In this document: positions 41,373 to 52,363 of the stretch, piece after piece
How positions within the stretch are numbered: position 1 is the first letter of the stretch
How the letters are laid out: every line of letters starts with the position of its first letter
NCBI GenBank assembly: GCA_000499405.2
Contig: HG738137.1
Span: 3,100,001-3,164,000, forward strand
DNA length: 64,000 nt
Direction of reading: 5' to 3'
Source of the DNA: Onchocerca volvulus
Lineage: Eukaryota > Nematoda > Chromadorea > Rhabditida > Onchocercidae
Position numbers and translations under genes: made by a program
The notes under the pieces: generated by a model
Told to the model about the DNA's origin: nothing
What the model saw: the letters and a program-made list of their open reading frames with translations, nothing else
Databases searched by the model: none

Positions 41373-42372
41373 TTAGGAATCGTTGATAGTAACTTCTACG
41401 TCGACACCAGGTTCGATTGAAATACTTGTAATCTGTTTTAGTACATCACTTGGACTATGCATATTGATCAGACGTTTATGGATTCGCATCTTAAATGAAA
41501 AAAACAAGATGAAACGAAGAGAATTTTGGAGATTCCACTTAAAAAAATCGACGTTTGGAAAGAATTTCACTTATTTTAGCTGCCTGTAACTTCTGTAAGC
41601 AACAAAAAAAAAGAAAAAAAAACAGATTAAAGTCGAGATCCCATTATCTTAATCTTCAATGAAAAAAAGGCCTGATTAAGCAGACCTGGAAACGATCCCA
41701 AGTTTTTGAGCCTTCACCACATGGTGTTTTACGTGTTGTGATACGAAGTATTTTCGTGGGCATGCGAATTGGTCCCTTCACTACAAGATTTTTTTCTTTT
41801 GCTCCATTTATAAGCTGTTCACAAACTAAAATATTTCTCGAATATTCTGATATTATATGCACAAAAAGATTGAGATGTATTAATAAAATAAAATGCACAT
41901 TACTGGCGGAAATCCAAAAAGCCTAACTTGGTAATTATTCAACTTTTTTCCCTTCCCACCGACGAGATTTGACTTCAGTTTTTATCATCTTTGTTTTAAT
42001 TAAACAATCATTACTTCCTATTTTCCATTCTTAAATTATTTTACCAATCGAAATGCATAAAACGAGACCTAATACCTCAAATTAAACCACTCCTCATCAA
42101 AAGCAAAGAAATGAAAAAAAAAAAAAAAGTGTTATGCCTTTTTCCAGTGAGTACACGTTCTGTGAAGTGAGAGTGATACGAATGCGATGTTCGGTACTGT
42201 CAAGAGTAATAGGTTTCTCCGTTTTATAAGGTACACCAGCCTGCAAAAAATTAACCAAAATCAAAAAAATGTGATTATAATGTGACTAAAATGTGATATT
42301 TTATAAAAATGTGATTTTAATATCTTGACCCATTTTCGAGTATAAACTGGAAAAAAACTGTAACCTAACCAT
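41373..42372 (-). CDS. rps-20: Ribosomal protein uS10 (RPS20)
   Basis: Small-subunit ribosomal protein of the 40S head, predicted 120 aa against the usual 116-120. Very strongly conserved blocks are visible: [74 protein letters not shown]. Exons on the minus strand: 42240-42138, 41825-41686 and 41489-41373, with a proposed one-codon first exon ending at 42370, where ATG is followed directly by GTTAGG; this gives the N-terminus [11 protein letters not shown]. That first exon is a guess; the remainder is firm. The intron between 42138 and 41825 begins with GC instead of GT. The gene diverges from the RING-WWE gene on the plus strand. Confidence 0.93.
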
Positions 42373-43513
42373 TTTTATAAATGATCGAATTTCACTGCTC
42401 AGCGATATATCACGATTCACTACTTCCTTTTCCGAGTTTTTCTATGTTCAATATCCAGAGCTAAAACAGGATGTATTATAATTGTGCACAAAACGATGAA
42501 TGTTCTTTACACTTAAACTTGTAATACTTTCAGATATCAGAATAACTGAATATTCAAAATTAGCTTTTTACCTATATGAAAGTATAATAGAAAGACATAC
42601 AATGAGAAAGATCATGCGCCAATAAGCAGAAAGTATTTGGAGTACTGGAAAATGACAATTAAAGCATATCTAATATTTTCAAAAAATGCGCATAAAAATA
42701 CTCATTTAATTTATAATCAAATCTACAGCTTAGATTATTGGTTACGAAGACATGAGACTGCAATGAGCATATATTAATACAATTTTATGACATAACAGGA
42801 AAGATTTTCTGGACTTGATATGAGTATGATAGAAACAAGTATGATATGATAAATACGCCTAGAATACATATATCCACAATAATACAAGTCACGATTGTCC
42901 AATGTTCACAATGTACAACCTAACGTATGCCCTTCAGTGACCCCACGTACGCCATGACCACGCAAAGACTGTCCTAACAGCTCTTAAGCAAAACATCTGA
43001 CGAGCACCGTAATCGAGATAGGAAACCAGGGTGAAGGGTAGGAAACACAGTCGCTTAAATTGCAGCACAAAATCGCTCAATTTTCTTTGACTGAACTATC
43101 ACGGCTTACCTTCCAATCTTGCTTATCATATCGGATTCTGCGGTTTCACTTTATCAAAAAGGTCAGGTCATTATGTTGGAGTAGATCAGTGTCTCATCTT
43201 CAGGTAAATATACTCTTGAAAATAGTAAAACGGTAGTTTGTTAATGAAGCAGTACAGTATTTTTCAGAAATTTTGTCTAAGCAAATTTTGGAAGCTAATG
43301 AAATTCAATTAGTTTATGTTTTGCTTAAGAAACATATTTTTGATAAGATGAGGTTTTCAAACTTTTAATTCGTATTATTTAATAGTATTTTCATGGTAAT
43401 AATGCTTCATCATTTTGATGTTTTAACTCATAAATCTTTCCATGACTTTTTTTTTAGTATCACTTGGATTCATATTCTAAAATGAATAATTGGTTCAAAT
43501 AACTTCAGTCGAA
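42373..43513. promoter_or_regulatory. Divergent intergenic region between uS10 and the RING-WWE gene
   Basis: About 1.1 kb separates the two start codons, which point away from each other, so promoters for both must lie here or overlap. The part at about 42900-43150 is GC-richer than its surroundings. A strong acceptor (T-run ending in TAG at 43456) lies 57 bases before the plus-strand start codon and could receive a spliced leader or end a 5' UTR intron. Confidence 0.5.
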
Positions 43514-44952
43514 ATGAATTGCAAAAAAAAGACGGAGGAAACTGAAGAAATGGAAAGACCAAATGTTGACGTCGGTGGTTCTCTAAGACAACAGGAGGCA
43601 GAGAAGTGTGACGAATGTCCAATCTGCTATCAGGAGTTTACATACAAAACCGAATTACCTGATTGTGGACACAAATTTTGTTTCTTATGCATTAAAGGTT
43701 TGTTTTTTTTTTCTTTTTTTGTTCTCTCCTTCGGCAAAATTCATGGCGAAATCTGTCGCATCTTTCATGAAGTCATTTATGCATCACAATTTGGTAAAAA
43801 AAAGGATTTTCAAATCTATTCAGTCTGGTAACTTATTGAGTTTCTAACGTCCAGTAAATTCGAGGAGTGGCTTTGAGACATGGAGCATGTCCACTCTGTC
43901 GGAAGCGCATTCCATGCAGTATATTTCTTGATCCAATACTTACGACGCTTGAGGATCAGGTTCACTTATTTTTTCGTAACTTTTGAATTTCCAAATATTC
44001 CTTATTCTTCATCAGTGTTAATTCAAATGATTATTGAAGCTTTGCTAATTAGTTGACGATTTTTAGCCAACAACAATCAGAACAGCTACTGCTGTCGAAT
44101 CAGTAGGCATTGTGGCAGAAAATATTGATAGTCGGAAGAATGCAGACAAAGTACAGTGGTTTTACGGGGTAGGTACTTTATCGTTGCATCATGATCGTTT
44201 CCTAAATAGAATTATGAATCATATTGTTAGGAAACTATTATTTACTTAGATAAAGTAATCTAAAATATTTTCTTTTTTTGAAGATGGGCTCAGCAGAATC
44301 ACAAATAACAATTTGCTTCTCTAGGCTCGTCATGGAGGCTGGTGGCGTTATGAATGTCGACATGAAAATGAAATTGAAGATGCCTATCAAAATGGCTTAC
44401 ACAGCATTGATTTGCTTATTGCGGGCAGCTTATTTTGTATTGATTTTGACAGTATGTGTCAGTACAAGAAAGATCTTGGCAAGTATGTTATATTGAATTG
44501 GAAAGTTATTTCAGTTTGATTTTCTATCACTGATAGCACAATAAAATTCGTCATGAATTTCAAGCTGTCATCGTTTTTTCCCAGTTGTAATGGATATATG
44601 GCTTCAAAATTTTCTGAAAATAGGCAGTCGTTGAAATCATTCCTTCCATTTAGCTATTCTTTACAATTGGTGAAGTTGTAACGAAAAATTAATCGGAAGG
44701 ATTTTTTGTAGATATACAATTCATATTTATTCCAGTGTTATCAACTCTCTTTACTGTTTCTACAGGAGAGGTAAATTCGCTCGTCCAGTAAAACGAATTG
44801 AAGAAGGAGATTCTAGTTTGAATGGTGCAGTTCGTGGTATTGCAGGTCTGCGTACACCCACTGAACTGAACACAAGCGTGGAACAGGACATGTCCGAAGA
44901 TTTGAAAGCAGTTGCTAAAAATTTAAGCTTTTTAGATTTTAATGTAGATTAA
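43514..44952 (+). CDS. RING-WWE E3 ubiquitin ligase, RNF146-like
   Basis: Predicted 241 aa from exons 43514-43697, 43865-43959, 44067-44168, 44325-44482 and 44766-44952, all in phase. Residues 35-73 form a C3HC4 RING (CPIC, CGH, CFLC, CPLC). Residues about 124-178 form a WWE domain (WFYG ... GGWWRYEC ... LIAGSLFCIDF), followed by a RGKFARPVKRI basic stretch and IAGLRTP, matching the RNF146 order. RNF146/Iduna ligases bind poly(ADP-ribose) chains through WWE and ubiquitylate PARylated proteins such as Axin. The human protein is about 360 aa; this one lacks its long C-terminal tail. An upstream ATG at 43482 opens a six-residue uORF that ends at 43502, just before the chosen start. The ATG at 43514 is the first in frame with the RING. 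Confidence 0.9.
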
Positions 44953-46229
44953 GTTCTAATAATCCTTTATAAAGGAAAATAATTCAATACATGGTCTTTT
45001 TATTTCTTTTGTTTACGGGTATTTGTTTATCAGAATTGAAATTTAACGTTTTTTCACGTTAAATTCCAATTTCATGAGAATATTGACCACAACTAACCAT
45101 ATCACTAGTGAGAAATTTCCAAGCAGATTATCTAAAACTCTGAAACCCAAATTATCCTTTTGAGTGATATCATAATCGAAGTTTCTTATTTCTCTTTATT
45201 AGATGTATTCCTAATTTTCAATATTCTGTCAAGTATTAGAACTGATTCGACTATTAAAATTTCGTTTTTCCAAATTAAATTCAGAAAATATTTGCCGTAA
45301 AAAAAAACATCAGTTAGAATAACAAGTTCGAGGAGTGTGTTCATATGAAACGTTATGTTATTATTTTCGTTTTATTTGGAACTTTAATTTTTTTTTTTTC
45401 AGAGAGAAATCTTATTTAAAAATGCTTGATGTTGTGATTCGAATGGACAATTTTTTAGTATACAGAAGCATGAGTTTCTTTTTTTTATCATTCCTTTTTC
45501 ATTTACTTGTTCATGTCACACGTTAATGTTATTGTCTTGCATAGTAAATATTTTCCTAACATTTTCATTTTTTGTGCATTAAAAGTAGATATTAATGGAT
45601 TTTTAACGGAACTTATGAAACTAGAGCTGTCCTCCTGAAGTTATAAATAAGGAAGGTTAGGTTTTTTCTTTGTGCCAATATCATTTTATATTTATTACTT
45701 CAACTGTAACGAGTGTCTTTTAATGAGAAAAACTGTAGTAACTTTTGTTTTATGAAATTAATATAGTCCATAAATTTTAGTAACAGCAAAAATATCTTAC
45801 ACATTTTTCTAATCACAAGTGTTATATTTCCACCGAATGATATATAAAAATGATCATCAATGTCTGGACTGCACAAAATGTAAAACCGTTTTCAGTTCAT
45901 CGGGTGATTCAAATAATTCGGGCTGTTTCATCTTCCAGGCAGCTCATGAAATTCTGGACGATCTGAAGCATTGTATTTTATTGTTTTTGATTATTTTGAA
46001 GAAAAAGATCTAGATGTCAGTCATACCTCTTCTTGGTACTCGAATGTGGATTTTAGGTTATCTTTTAAGACATGCCGTACGATTCGAAGTAAATTTAAAA
46101 GTTTTACTTGTTTGATCTAGTCACATTTCCTCTCCAGAGCACTGGACTATCTTTACTTGGATGTCCATAAACGTTCACGCAGTCCCATTCCTAAAATCGG
46201 TTAGTAATATACAAGTAAGAAAAATGAAC
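44953..46229. other. 3' flank of the RING-WWE gene, no gene seen
   Basis: AT-rich sequence between the RING-WWE stop codon and the Helitron relic. Short frames here do not resemble known proteins. It should include the 3' UTR of the ligase gene, but no canonical AATAAA close to the stop was noticed. Confidence 0.55.
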
Positions 46230-47478
46230 AGAGATTGAGGAAAAATTTACAATTCTTTTGAGTCACTAAATTGCGGAAATTATGAAGCAATGAAACTGTC
46301 CTGAGGTTATATTAGTCGGTACCTCTCCATTCCCAATTTCCAACAGTTGATGTAAGAATATCTCAGCTGATCGGTCGTTTTGCAGCTTAACCCGCATATT
46401 TGTAGTTAATTTTTAACGTCTTTAAGTGTCACACTACAAAGTAGAGTATTTCAGACAAGCAATTATTTCGTCCTTGTCGATCGAGAAATTACAGGTAATG
46501 TTTGCCAGAAATCTCCTACAAGCAATATTAATACGTTATCCAATAGTCCGATAATTCCACGCGCAAATCTTACAATGATTAATCAAGAGCCTCATCCCAA
46601 ACAGTAAGTTTACATTTCTGCAATAATTTTTCCCTGCTAGATGCTTTGGAAATATTGCACGTGGGAGCAATGAATTGCATGTTCAGTGGCAATTGCAAAG
46701 CTGAATGAGCAGTTTTTCCACCTACTAACAATGTCGCACCTATTCCGGATGATACAAAATCTAAGGTCATGTCATTTTGAGATCGAATTGCTGCAAGAAT
46801 CATTCTAATTTAAAACATCTTACCAGTTCTTCCTGGCACATTTAAAAAAGAAGATTTCTCCTATCCCGTTATTGACAGTTTGTATTATTTGATTCGTAAT
46901 ATACCTTTTTATTCAAGCGTTAGCTTAGAAATATTTGACTGCATATACGACAAAAGATCAGTGATGTTGTGATTTTGTTCATGAACAGTTCTACATCGAA
47001 CGAAGCAGTAGCAGCAGATTAATTCAGTGATGGCATTCACAATTGTTTGGAAACTTTGTTCGCGATTTCTAAGCCCAATCTTCAATCATTATCAATGCTT
47101 CGTTGTAGATTTCTGCTGTGAAATCCATGTTCATGTTTGAATTTTCCTTGCATATTCGACGGAGAATATCTTCAGCCATGTGCGATTTATATTTCTCCCA
47201 TGATTCTCTTCCAGATGAAGTAGAGCAGGCGGTCGATATGACTGCAAATAATGCACAAATTTGATTTGGACATGACGTGTTCCACGTGTCATTAATGCAT
47301 ACATCCCACTTCGGTCATTCTCCAATAAATTCACAGCTTGAGATGCAGTGCGGAAAGTGGCATGTGTAACGACGTTGACAATTCTCTATTATTGGAAAGT
47401 CATTGGACCGGGCATATTTGCTAACAACATGCGAAGAAAGAAGCATTCATCTTGATTGAATGTTGTGACAGGGTAATT

Positions 47479-47513
<35 letters not shown>

Positions 47514-47610
47514 TGAATACGCGTCTATTCGAATGTAACGTTATACAAAATTTCAAATCAATCAGTGATGAACTTGAAATGTTTGTGAAAGGCCACAAGG
47601 ATTATTTACA
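46230..47610 (-). mobile_element. Decayed Helitron (Rep/helicase) fragment, PIF1-type helicase part
   Basis: Read on the minus strand, several broken frames line up in order with the PIF1-type helicase region of animal Helitron transposases: CFFLRMLLANMPGPMTF (about 47395-47455), LLENDRSGMYALM and a SWEKYKSHMAEDILRRI-like block (about 47130-47335), a Walker A relic VPGRTGK (about 46820-46850), SSGIGATLL, GGKTAHSAL, PTCNISK and WDEAL (46579-46800), LLVGDFWQTLPVI (about 46490-46530), and TTNMRVKLQNDRSAEIF (about 46355-46410). The frame is interrupted by stops and frameshifts, and by a 31-base A-run at 47481-47511. Walker A has lost its second Gly. No Rep HUH motif and no typical TC/CTRR ends were located, so this is an immobile remnant. 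Confidence 0.85.
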
Positions 47611-50202
47611 TTTTTATTTATATTCGATTGGATTCCTATTCATTTGTTGACAAGTTTTTACTTAAACAAAATGGTGATTTAACTATTAAAAAAGAATAAC
47701 TTTATAAGAAAAGGAGTTAATAACCAAAATCTACCACTGTCTGATACGCAATCGATCCTTGATTGAGGTGAACTATCATAGTCAGTAGAGAGAGGGTGAA
47801 AAGGTATTCATACGAATTCGACAAAAACGTATAAAATAATGAGATGAAAAAGGCGATTCAAAGAATTATTTAGAAAATATTTAGGGAAAGAACTTATTTA
47901 GAGAATAGAAGAATCGGAAAGGCAACATAATAGAAGACAATTTAAACTGTTAAAATTTTATATGCATATGCTTCGAATTTTTGAAAACAAATCTAACTGA
48001 TTAAAGAAAATAAAAAAAAGGAACATATCAAGGAAATTTGATTAGGTTATATACAAAATGTGGGAAAGAAAGCAAGACCACAAATTAAGGATAAAATAAT
48101 TTCATATATTCTGCTACATTTACGGCACCTCTCACTTAAATTACTCTTTAAATTTACGCCATAGATTCAAACATAGATGTATGAATTTAAAGGCCCTTTT
48201 TCTGAAAAATGTCGCCATTCCCGTTATCCTATTCCACAAATGACAAAAATCACACAAATTGTTCCAATATCTAATCATCTAACTGGATTGTATTATCCAG
48301 AATTTGCCTTGAACTATCCCTTCTCTTAAAATTGAGGAAAGGTAACTATTGTAGATTAATTATTCAGCTTATTCTGTCCATGCGAATAAGTAGCACATGC
48401 ATGAATAATTCCATTCTCTTTGACAGGCTAAATTGTTGGGAAAACAGTGATTTAATAAGATATAAGTTCGAAATCTAGTTTGAAAGCTTAGATGTTATGC
48501 TTCTGGTAATTTACAAATTCCTGGCTTGCATCGAAGCTTGCCTTCTGACTAAATATTAATGACCGCTGGATCTAATAATCTAATTTGGAAGAAGGTAAAC
48601 ATGGAGATTGTTGCTTTCGACAATCATTAAGTCACGGAAATTGATTGAAATTGGTCTAGATAACCCAATCAGTGGACGGGGCGGATGGCAGAATGGTTAA
48701 TGTAAAAAAGGATAATATGGATTTTTAGATCTTAGAGAGATGACGATGATAGGAACGGACTAGGAGAATTTTGCAGTCCAAACAATAAGTTAAATGTGAT
48801 AGACAATCTAGCAGTGATAGACAATTTTTAGGTATTCATAACTTTTCTATTAGTAATCAAAATTTTCAAATTTTAACGAAAAAAACAAATAATGAGAAGG
48901 CGTCGAAACTCATATTATTTATCATTTTATTTTTCTTCCGATAAATGCTTGCAAGATGTTCATCACTTCGATGGATTTTTTGGTAGAAAAGTGTTCTAAG
49001 AGCAAATGAATGGACCATAAGAACTGAGTTCTATAGAATGAAAAAGGCTGCTTTTTATGTAATAGAAATCAAGAAAAAGCAGAACTAATAACGTTTCAAA
49101 TGATAATATAATAATAAAACAGAATCAAAATTATTTTTATGAGGAAATCTCATCGGTTTTTCTTACTTCAAAGATGAAGATATGCAATTTGTCTATAGAA
49201 ATAATTATAACTTTAAAAGATATTTCTTAAATTGCATTGAATAAAATGAATTCAAGAAAAAATTGATCCATTATAATCTCATTCTTATTTGTTAGAAATT
49301 TTTCATATTTTTTCAAAAAGACTTTTCATGCACAGAAATTTAAGATTTCACATTAGATTTGTTATTTACTTCACATTAGTTTTGTTGTTTACTTAATTAT
49401 AAACATGTTTATACATATATTATTACACCACTTCGCATAATTTTATGCTTAAAATTCTTCATTCATAAAGAACCTGTTAAAATTCAATTGGAAAACATCA
49501 CAGTGAATTTCTTATTAGAAAAACAAGCAATTCAACAATCGAGCTTACCCATTCCACCATCATTTCCAGCGATTATAAGTTTGAAACCAATTAGAGGAAG
49601 TCGAAAATATCATGTTTTCAACGATTGGAAATATTTATTTCAAGTCAGTAATTTTCGCTTTAAATCATCAAGCTGATAGTATAAAACAGCAGAAAGATAT
49701 GATGCGAAGCAGTTTGAAGTCGCATATGAAAAATTTTATGCTTATTCTTTTTGCTTTAGCGTTGGAAGGGTTTTTCCCTATCAGCAGCATCTGAAACATT
49801 GGGAGATTCCATTATGATCGGTTTTCTTGGATTTCTAAACTTTTTAGAATCCTAAACTTCTGACACTATATTTAAAGCATCATATACAAACGACCTTAGA
49901 ACCATTTCTTCCTGTCTCCAAGAACTTATTTTTCAAACGAACCTTCGGCATACGATTTTTAGAAATCACTTAATCTCTGGTTCTCGATTCAGTTTCAATT
50001 AAATTCATCGCTCGCAGAAAACAAAATCATTCATTCACAATAGCTTTAAAACTGTAAAATTGGTAAATTCTACAAAAAAATTGCAGAATTTGACAACTAT
50101 CAATTTTTTTTAGATTCAGTGAACATTCCAGACTTTCGCTTCTTTTTTTTTTTCAGAATTATTAAAATTTGTCTCTTTTTTTTGTATTCTTCAGAGCAAA
50201 GC
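47611..50202. other. Intergenic region upstream of the collagen gene
   Basis: 2.6 kb of AT-rich sequence between the Helitron relic and the collagen start. The collagen promoter must lie in the right part. It is possible that older, less recognisable Helitron sequence continues into the left part. No other coding similarity or repeat stands out. Confidence 0.5.
50193..50194 (+). other. Likely spliced-leader acceptor of the collagen gene
   Basis: A pyrimidine-rich stretch ending in TATTCTTCAG places an acceptor AG eight bases before the collagen start codon. With no in-frame coding exon upstream, that position is typical of trans-splicing in nematodes. It is an inference; a 5' UTR intron would look the same. 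Confidence 0.5.
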
Positions 50203-51532
50203 ATGAAAGCAGTGTTTGCTGTGGCAACAATTGGCAGTGCTTGTGCTGTTATATTGTCGTTAGCTGTTATCGCAATTATCTTCAATGATATCAACAAGCT
50301 GTACGATAATGTAATGATGGAAATGGAAGAATTCAAAGTAAGTTCTCAAGTCATTTAAGAAAAGAAACAAAAATATCTCATGAAAATATACCACCAACAT
50401 TATATACTGCAACAATCTAAATGATTCTAAGGGCAGTATTGAATATGATGAGTAAAATATGTATCCTTAGATGATAGCAGAAGATACATGGCATGAAATC
50501 ACGTACGTGAATGAAAATCCATATGGTACTATAAAAACGGCACCCTTCACGCTAAGCTCTATATTTCGAGCCAAAAGACAGAGCAGCAGATGCAGTTAGT
50601 TTGCTTTAATCATACAGCTTTACCAATTTTATTGAAATCACTGGAATTGTAAAAAAAATAATTGGATTTAGCGACTTGGCTGAAACTTCTTTTTCCAGAT
50701 TGTGGGCCCACACCAAAAAATTGCCCAGAAGGACCAGTAGGACCACCTGGAAAGCCTGGCGATAGAGGTATGGATGGAATGCCAGGAGCAGACGGTGAAC
50801 CCGGAGCACCAGCACTTCCTCCGCCCGCACTATCTGGACCTGATTTGTTAGCATATTTTAATGCTCCTACTGGTTGTATCGAATGTCCAGCCGGTAAAGA
50901 GGGTCCACCTGGACCAGACGGTCCAGTAGGACCACCTGGACCCAAAGGTCCTCCTGGTGCACGAGGAAAGAACGGCAAAGCCGGTCAAAAAGGTCCACCA
51001 GGTCAGAAAGGTGAAGATGGTCCGATTGGACCTGATGGCGAAAAGGGAAACCCCGGTCGCGACGGCAAAGATGGCAAACGTGGGACCGGACCACCAGGTG
51101 AGAAAGGACCAACGGGGCAACGCGGATTGGAAGGTCAAAAAGGCGATGACGGTAAGGATGGAGAACCTGGACCACAAGGTGAACCAGGACCGGAAGGTAA
51201 GACTGGCTCCGATGGACGTGATGGCAAAGACGGTGAACCTGGCATAGTAAGCGAATTTTCTTAGAAAATTTATGGCATACTTTTTCATTCTTTTTCATCA
51301 CTAGTATTTCTGAATTATTGAAGTCAAATTTCAGGAACGTTCATTTCATTTTTAGCCTGGTGTTGTTGGATTACCAGGGAAAGATGCAAACTACTGTCCG
51401 TGTCCATTGCGTGGTAGCAGACCAACAGTGCAAGCACAAAAGGCACCAGAACCACCACGAAGTCAATCTGTCGAAGCACCGCAGGGAACTGGAGGTTACA
51501 GGCAGAAAAAAAAAGTGGAAAAGAAAGGGTGA
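50203..51532 (+). CDS. Cuticle collagen, four exons
   Basis: Predicted 327 aa; exons 50203-50337, 50471-50594, 50699-51246 and 51356-51532. The layout is that of nematode cuticular collagens: a short N-terminus with a hydrophobic membrane segment at about residues 8-28, a DTWHEI region, the RAKRQ furin/BLI-4-type processing site at residues 78-82, a Cys cluster (C86, C88, C95), then Gly-X-Y repeats. A short Gly-X-Y block is interrupted by a Pro/Ala/Leu-rich linker and a CIEC pair before the long triple-helix block, which ends [13 protein letters not shown] with two Cys. A Pro/Gln segment and a Lys-rich tail follow. Chains like this are secreted by the hypodermis, trimerise and are cross-linked into cuticle at moults. 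Subfamily not assigned. An AATAAA lies at 51816-51821. Confidence 0.93.
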
Positions 51533-52363
51533 CAGTGATCATTCTTGCTTTCTTTATAAAAATTTGCATTTCATATTTTTTGCAAGAGGAAAAAGAAGAA
51601 AATCTATGTTCTGTGAAATTCATAAAAACCCTACTCCAACTTCTCTTACTATTTACATAATTATAAAATACGATTGGCATTATCTAATTTTTTTTGCGAG
51701 AACGGCACCTTGATATATCCGATAAGCTATGAAAAAATTATTAGCATCTACAATGTTTTAAAAGTGACTACCAAAATTTTAATTTTCGCAACACATACAA
51801 GGGAACAGAAGCACAAATAAAAAAATCCTAAAATATCTAAAATATGAGGATTTAAATATCAAATCAGTAAACAAATTAAACTACAAACCAAAGATTTTTT
51901 GTGTATACTAGTCCACAAATTTTTTTTAATGATGACGTCAACAAAAAAGTAATCAGTTTGCCGAAGTGAATATTTTCAAAATATACAAACTAAACATGGA
52001 ATTAATTTGGGATTATCAAAAAGAATATATTTTAGCATCAAGTCATGCTAATCTTTTTGAAAAATAATTGAATACAAATTTCACTCTCGGAAACTTTACA
52101 TTAGCCATTGTAAAAGGCACTCGTGCAACACATTGAATAAATTCACCAAGATCGGTAAACAAGAAACTCAAAGAAAAAAAAAAAATTAAAGATGAGATCA
52201 ACATAAGAATGTACAAAAAATCGAGATATTAAAAAACCTCAGAAGTTTTATTTGCTAATCAAGTTTCAAATGAACTTGATTCACGAGTTACTTGATAGTT
52301 ATGATTCTGCTCAATTTTTCTGAACGATAAAAAGAATAAAACAAACTATAATTTTTACCACAT
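51533..52363. other. Convergent 3' ends of collagen and gon-4
   Basis: 830 bp between two stop codons that face each other. It holds the 3' UTRs of both genes, including the collagen polyadenylation signal at 51816-51821. No further gene is seen. Confidence 0.7.

Noticed and set aside
41970..42105. Possible box C/D snoRNA in the uS10 intron (TGATGA and CTGA on the minus strand)
   Set aside because: RPS20 introns host a snoRNA in mammals, but the boxes are over 110 bases apart, the terminal stem has mismatches and the intron is AT-rich enough to give such boxes by chance.
48675..48750. tRNA-like A-box (TGGCAGAATGGTTAATG)
   Set aside because: It resembles the start of a serine or leucine tRNA, but no B-box (GGTTCGAATCC-like), no anticodon stem and no acceptor pairing follow.
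50606..51301. Minus-strand open frames of 82-146 codons opposite the collagen
   Set aside because: They are shadows of the Gly-X-Y coding sequence, whose GGN-CCN codons lack stops on the other strand.
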